Positions 61,263-64,000 of a DNA stretch of 64,000 nt are shown here, one piece after another. The notes under the pieces were generated by a model, which saw nothing but the letters and a program-made list of their open reading frames with translations, did no database searches and was not told the origin of the DNA. The stretch comes from SFDP01 sp051891855. Its GTDB lineage: Bacteria > Bacillota > Clostridia > Lachnospirales > Lachnospiraceae. The stretch lies in NCBI GenBank assembly GCA_051891855.1, contig JBJFFP010000074.1, positions 1 through 64,000 on the forward strand, read 5' to 3'. Each line of letters begins with the position of its first letter. Position 1 is the first letter of the stretch. The translations under genes and the position numbers were made by a program.

Positions 61263-61322
61263 ATTATAATCTGCGGCTTTCTGTCGGTACATGTTCTTTT
61301 TAGAAAAGAAAATGTTCTTTTT
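61263..61322 (-). promoter_or_regulatory. TATAAT box with upstream direct repeat (Cys-rich gene)
   Basis: A perfect TATAAT (minus strand, 61263-61268) has no good -35. Upstream lie two copies of AAAAAGAACAT (61291-61301 and 61312-61322) 21 bp apart, two helical turns, on the face where an activator could bind. The leader to the ATG is about 40 bases. Confidence 0.4.
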
Positions 61323-61344
61323 TAAGTTTTTCTCCCTTGCATAA

Positions 61345-61384
61345 CAAAAAAGCTGATGTATCTGTAATCTACATCAGCCTTTTC
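61345..61384. terminator. Terminator after rpmF
   Basis: A perfect 9-bp stem (61352-61360 with 61370-61378, GCTGATGTA/TACATCAGC) is flanked by TTTTTT on the minus strand and TTTTC on the plus strand. It ends the yceD-rpmF unit. Confidence 0.85.
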
Positions 61385-61441
61385 TTCCCATTGGAAAATC
61401 CATATTTCCTATTTAACAAAAAAATTTAAAATTCTTACACT

Positions 61442-61621
61442 CTAGTCAACCGCAATGATTTCTTTTTTGTTGTAAGAACCGCACTTTTTACAAACTCGGT
61501 GAGGCATCATTAAAGCACCACATTTACTGCACTTAACCAATGTGGGAGCACTCATTTTCCAGTTTGCTCTTCTCTTATCTCTTCTGGATCTGGAAGATTT
61601 ATTCTTAGGACAAATAGACAT
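61442..61621 (-). CDS. rpmF: 50S ribosomal protein L32
   Basis: This 59-residue zinc ribosomal protein begins MSICPKNKSSRSRRDKRRAN and carries CSKC and CKKC zinc knuckles near residues 31-34 and 44-47. The zinc-ligand (C+) form is present. AGGAGG lies 6 bases upstream. It usually precedes plsX; here four genes come between. It follows yceD and has its own consensus promoter. Confidence 0.97.
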   Translation of the reverse strand: MSICPKNKSSRSRRDKRRANWKMSAPTLVKCSKCGALMMPHRVCKKCGSYNKKEIIAVD

Positions 61622-61717
61622 CGTTACACCTCCTTACAACAATTCTATTTGAAGAAAATGCATTGCATTCTCTTAAACTCACAATTCAGCGATCAATAGA
61701 ATGACCACACTTGAATC

Positions 61718-61746
61718 ATTATACCCGGCAGTAATTACTTTGTCAA
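61718..61746 (-). promoter_or_regulatory. rpmF promoter (perfect sigma-A consensus)
   Basis: The minus strand reads TTGACA (61741-61746), a 17-base spacer and TATAAT (61718-61723), a full consensus match. The predicted start is near 61711, giving a 90-base leader. Confidence 0.85.
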
Positions 61747-61766
61747 GCTGTTTTTCTGGTTTTCAC

Positions 61767-61780
61767 CACAATATCTTGTG
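61767..61780. promoter_or_regulatory. 14-base palindrome identical to the core of the nrdD NrdR box
   Basis: CACAATATCTTGTG is the exact reverse complement of 9441-9454 inside the nrdD box. It lies 20 bases upstream of the rpmF -35 box and just after the yceD stop codon. Whether it binds NrdR is unknown. Confidence 0.35.
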
Positions 61781-61785
61781 CTTCC

Positions 61786-62283
61786 CTATTTTCCGTTAAA
61801 AATATCCATCAGATTAGCCAGACGAATATCCGGCACAAAGCTGTCACATTGGCAGCTGTCCTCATTCAAATTCTTTCCGCAGACAGGACAAATTCCTTTA
61901 CACTCCTCACTGCATAATACCTTGACAGGGCGGGAAAGCTGCATTTCCTCCTGCAAAAGCTCTTCCAGATTCAGCTCATACTCATCCATAAACAGCTGTT
62001 CTTCCCTTTGCTCCTCCGTTAAATCTTCACCGGGAGCAAATACCTCTCTGGAAAAATCCAAAACCATTTGCTGTTTCACCGGGGTAAGACATCGATCACA
62101 GGGGAAAGCAAGCTCCAGTGTGCATATTCCCTCTATCAATACCTTACCTTTTCCTTGGTTGCTTAACCGTAAACGCAAAGGTGAGGACACTTTAATATCA
62201 GCACCCTGAAAGCTTGCATAGGGAAAAGTAAGCTCTCTTTCCTCCACCTTCTGCTCCTGGTTGAAAAAATTAGATAAATTCAT
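61786..62283 (-). CDS. yceD: YceD family (DUF177) protein
   Basis: This 165-residue protein is the usual partner of rpmF and is linked to 23S rRNA accumulation. It contains cysteine pairs CDRC near residue 80 and, near residues 126-148, CSEECKGICPVC and CQCD. The C-terminal half ends in the LANLMDIFNGK-type tail. It starts 18 bases after ackA. Confidence 0.92.
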   Translation of the reverse strand: MNLSNFFNQEQKVEERELTFPYASFQGADIKVSSPLRLRLSNQGKGKVLIEGICTLELAFPCDRCLTPVKQQMVLDFSREVFAPGEDLTEEQREEQLFMDEYELNLEELLQEEMQLSRPVKVLCSEECKGICPVCGKNLNEDSCQCDSFVPDIRLANLMDIFNGK

Positions 62284-62301
62284 GTCCTCACCCTTATTTT
62301 T

Positions 62302-63498
62302 TTATTTTACTAATGCATAAGTATCCCTGGCAATCATCAGTTCCTCATTGGTAGGAATGACCATAACCTTAGGGCCTTCTGTATTGGAAGAAATAATGAT
62401 GTCCTCTCCACGCTTAGCATTTGCTTCTTTATCCAGTTTTATTCCGGTAAAGCCAAGCTTTTCACAAATTGCTGCCCGGACATATCCGCTGTTTTCTCCT
62501 ACACCGGCAGTAAAGCAGATTCCATCAACCCCGTTGAGAGCCACCATATAAGAACCGATATATTTCGCTACTCTGTAGCAGAAAGCCTGCAAAGTTCTTG
62601 TTCCGGCTGTGTCCCCTTTGGCATCTGCCGCTTCCAAATCTCTGAAATCGGAGGACAGGCCGCCGGAAAGTCCCAAAACACCGGATTCCTTATTCAATAT
62701 ATTCATAATCTGCTCAATGGTTTTATTTTCCTTTTTGGCAATAAATTCTATAATGGCAGGATCCAAATCACCACTTCTGGTTCCCATAATTAAGCCTTCC
62801 AAAGGAGTTAATCCCATAGAGGTATCTACGCATTTACCATTCTTAACTGCAGATACGGAAGCTCCGTTGCCTAAATGGCAAACGATAATTTTACTGTCCT
62901 CATAGCTCTTACCCATAAGTTCAGCTGCTTTTCGGGATACATAGGAGTGGCTCGTTCCGTGGAAGCCGTAACGGCGAACCTTGTATTTTGTATAATACTC
63001 ATAAGGAATACCATACAGATAGGCTTCCTCAGGCATGGTCTGATGGAAAGCAGTGTCAAATACTCCTACCATGGGAACACCGGGCATCAGCTCCTTGCAG
63101 GCATTAATACCAATCAGATTTGCCGGATTATGAAGCGGCGCAAGATCATTACACTCTTCAATTCCCTTAATTACTTCATCTGTAAGAAGGGTGGATGCTG
63201 CAAACTTCTCTCCGCCGTGTACGATTCGATGTCCTACTGCATTAATTTCGGACAGGCTCTTTACTACACCGATTTGGGAGTCACAAAGTGCTTCCAGAAC
63301 CAGCTTTACCGCCGTGGTGTGATCCGGCATGGGAACGCTCTTTGTTGTCTTTTCTCCTCCGGTGGGGGAATATACCAGCTGACTTCCGTCAATACCGATT
63401 CTTTCGCATAAGCCTTTTGCAATCAGATCTTCATTTTCCGCATTAATCAACTGGAATTTCAGAGAAGAACTGCCACAGTTTATTACCAATACATTCAT
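62302..63498 (-). CDS. ackA: Acetate kinase
   Basis: This 398-residue enzyme makes ATP and acetate from acetyl phosphate, an energy-yielding step of anaerobic fermentation. It begins MNVLVINCGSSSLKFQL, and has GHRIVHGG, the FDTAFH motif, the catalytic GFHGTSH and HLGNGAS. It follows pta by 41 bases, the common arrangement. Confidence 0.97.
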   Translation of the reverse strand: MNVLVINCGSSSLKFQLINAENEDLIAKGLCERIGIDGSQLVYSPTGGEKTTKSVPMPDHTTAVKLVLEALCDSQIGVVKSLSEINAVGHRIVHGGEKFAASTLLTDEVIKGIEECNDLAPLHNPANLIGINACKELMPGVPMVGVFDTAFHQTMPEEAYLYGIPYEYYTKYKVRRYGFHGTSHSYVSRKAAELMGKSYEDSKIIVCHLGNGASVSAVKNGKCVDTSMGLTPLEGLIMGTRSGDLDPAIIEFIAKKENKTIEQIMNILNKESGVLGLSGGLSSDFRDLEAADAKGDTAGTRTLQAFCYRVAKYIGSYMVALNGVDGICFTAGVGENSGYVRAAICEKLGFTGIKLDKEANAKRGEDIIISSNTEGPKVMVIPTNEELMIARDTYALVK

Positions 63499-63539
63499 CG
63501 TTTATCCTCCAATTTATCCTATCAATCTATATTACAGTC

Positions 63540-64000
63540 TTATATCAGCTGTGCCTGAACGGCAGTCAGGGCTACTACACCTACAATGTCCTCCCAGCTG
63601 CATCCACGGGACAAATCATTGACCGGCTTGGCAATTCCCTGAAGCATGGGGCCGTAGGCCTCAGCCTTAGCCAGTCTCTGTACCAGCTTATAACCGATAT
63701 TACCACAATCCAGATTGGGGAAAATCAATACATTAGCATGTCCTGCCACTTCACTTCCGGGAGCCTTGGACTTACCAATTGCAGGCACCAGTGCTGCGTC
63801 CGTCTGCAGCTCTCCGTCAATTGCCAGACCGGGATACTCTTCATGGGCAATTCTGGTTGCTTCTACCACCTTATCTACCAAAGGATGCTTTGCACTTCCC
63901 TTGGTGGAATGGCTCAGCATGGCAACAATGGGCTTTGCTCCTACCAGCTGTTTGAAGCTCTTTGCAGAGGTATCCGCAATAGCTGCCAGTTCTTCCGCCG
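63540..64000 (-). CDS. pta: Phosphate acetyltransferase (partial, C-terminal part)
   Basis: The frame is open to the window edge, so the N-terminal part is missing. The visible 152 residues include VAMLSHSTKGSAKHP, ELQTDAALVP, SEVAGHANVLIFPNLDCGNIGYK and the C-terminal SWEDIVGVVALTAVQAQ. They match Pta, which makes acetyl phosphate from acetyl-CoA for AckA. Confidence 0.95.
   Translation of the reverse strand, partial: AEELAAIADTSAKSFKQLVGAKPIVAMLSHSTKGSAKHPLVDKVVEATRIAHEEYPGLAIDGELQTDAALVPAIGKSKAPGSEVAGHANVLIFPNLDCGNIGYKLVQRLAKAEAYGPMLQGIAKPVNDLSRGCSWEDIVGVVALTAVQAQLI

Noticed and set aside
1..64000. CRISPR arrays, tRNA or rRNA genes, insertion sequences and prophage genes
   Set aside because: I saw no regular repeat-spacer pattern, no cloverleaf or rRNA sequence, and no transposase, integrase or phage structural gene.

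Overview
The window looks like chromosome from a spore-forming, strictly anaerobic Firmicute, most likely a Lachnospiraceae (Clostridium cluster XIVa) species. I infer this from spoIVA, a cotJC remnant, an oxygen-sensitive class III ribonucleotide reductase, strong AGGAGG ribosome-binding sites and the gene order plsX-acpP-rnc-smc-ftsY-ylxM-ffh-rpsP-khpA-rimM-trmD-rplS-rbgA-rnhB. Nearly all genes are on the minus strand, so most operons read from right to left. I found no tRNA, rRNA, CRISPR array or insertion sequence.

Left end (1-5.1 kb): an AT-rich, plasmid- or ICE-like segment holding parA, a ParB-like gene, two small ORFs and a PcfJ-like gene. It abuts a 5'-truncated remnant of the spore-coat gene cotJC, which suggests an insertion or deletion scar. 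From 5.1 to 12 kb: degV, dut, nrdG, nrdD (strong promoter with candidate NrdR boxes), an unlisted 50-residue membrane protein, rnhA and a membrane-anchored MutS-like ATPase. From 12 to 21.6 kb: purine salvage (NCS2 permease, amidohydrolase, purine nucleoside phosphorylase), telA-xpaC, spoIVA, a DUF3048 lipoprotein and a plus-strand metallo-beta-lactamase-fold protein.

From 21.5 to 29.8 kb, one long probable operon reads DUF512 radical-SAM protein, der, plsY, gpsA, moxR, VWA protein, tyrS and a SUKH protein. It diverges from prs at back-to-back promoters. From 31 to 35.2 kb: a two-component system (OmpR-type regulator plus an 826-residue kinase) and yfiH.

From 35.2 to 64 kb lies the conserved translation, secretion and cell-envelope core: yraN, FlhB-C-like and FliK-like genes, rnhB, two signal peptidases around rbgA, rplS, trmD, rimM, khpA, rpsP, ffh, ylxM, ftsY, smc, rnc, acpP, plsX, rpmF, yceD, ackA and the pta 3' part. 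This core is interrupted twice. Between ylxM and ftsY sit a RACo-like ferredoxin-ASKHA protein, a YitT protein, a diguanylate cyclase and threonine ammonia-lyase. Between plsX and rpmF sits a terminator-bounded module: Cys-rich protein, tandem HD-GYP protein, YesM-type kinase and AraC-type regulator. The window therefore encodes a c-di-GMP synthase and a candidate c-di-GMP phosphodiesterase, each in one of the two interruptions. The Cys-rich protein module and the parA/pcfJ junction are the least explained parts.
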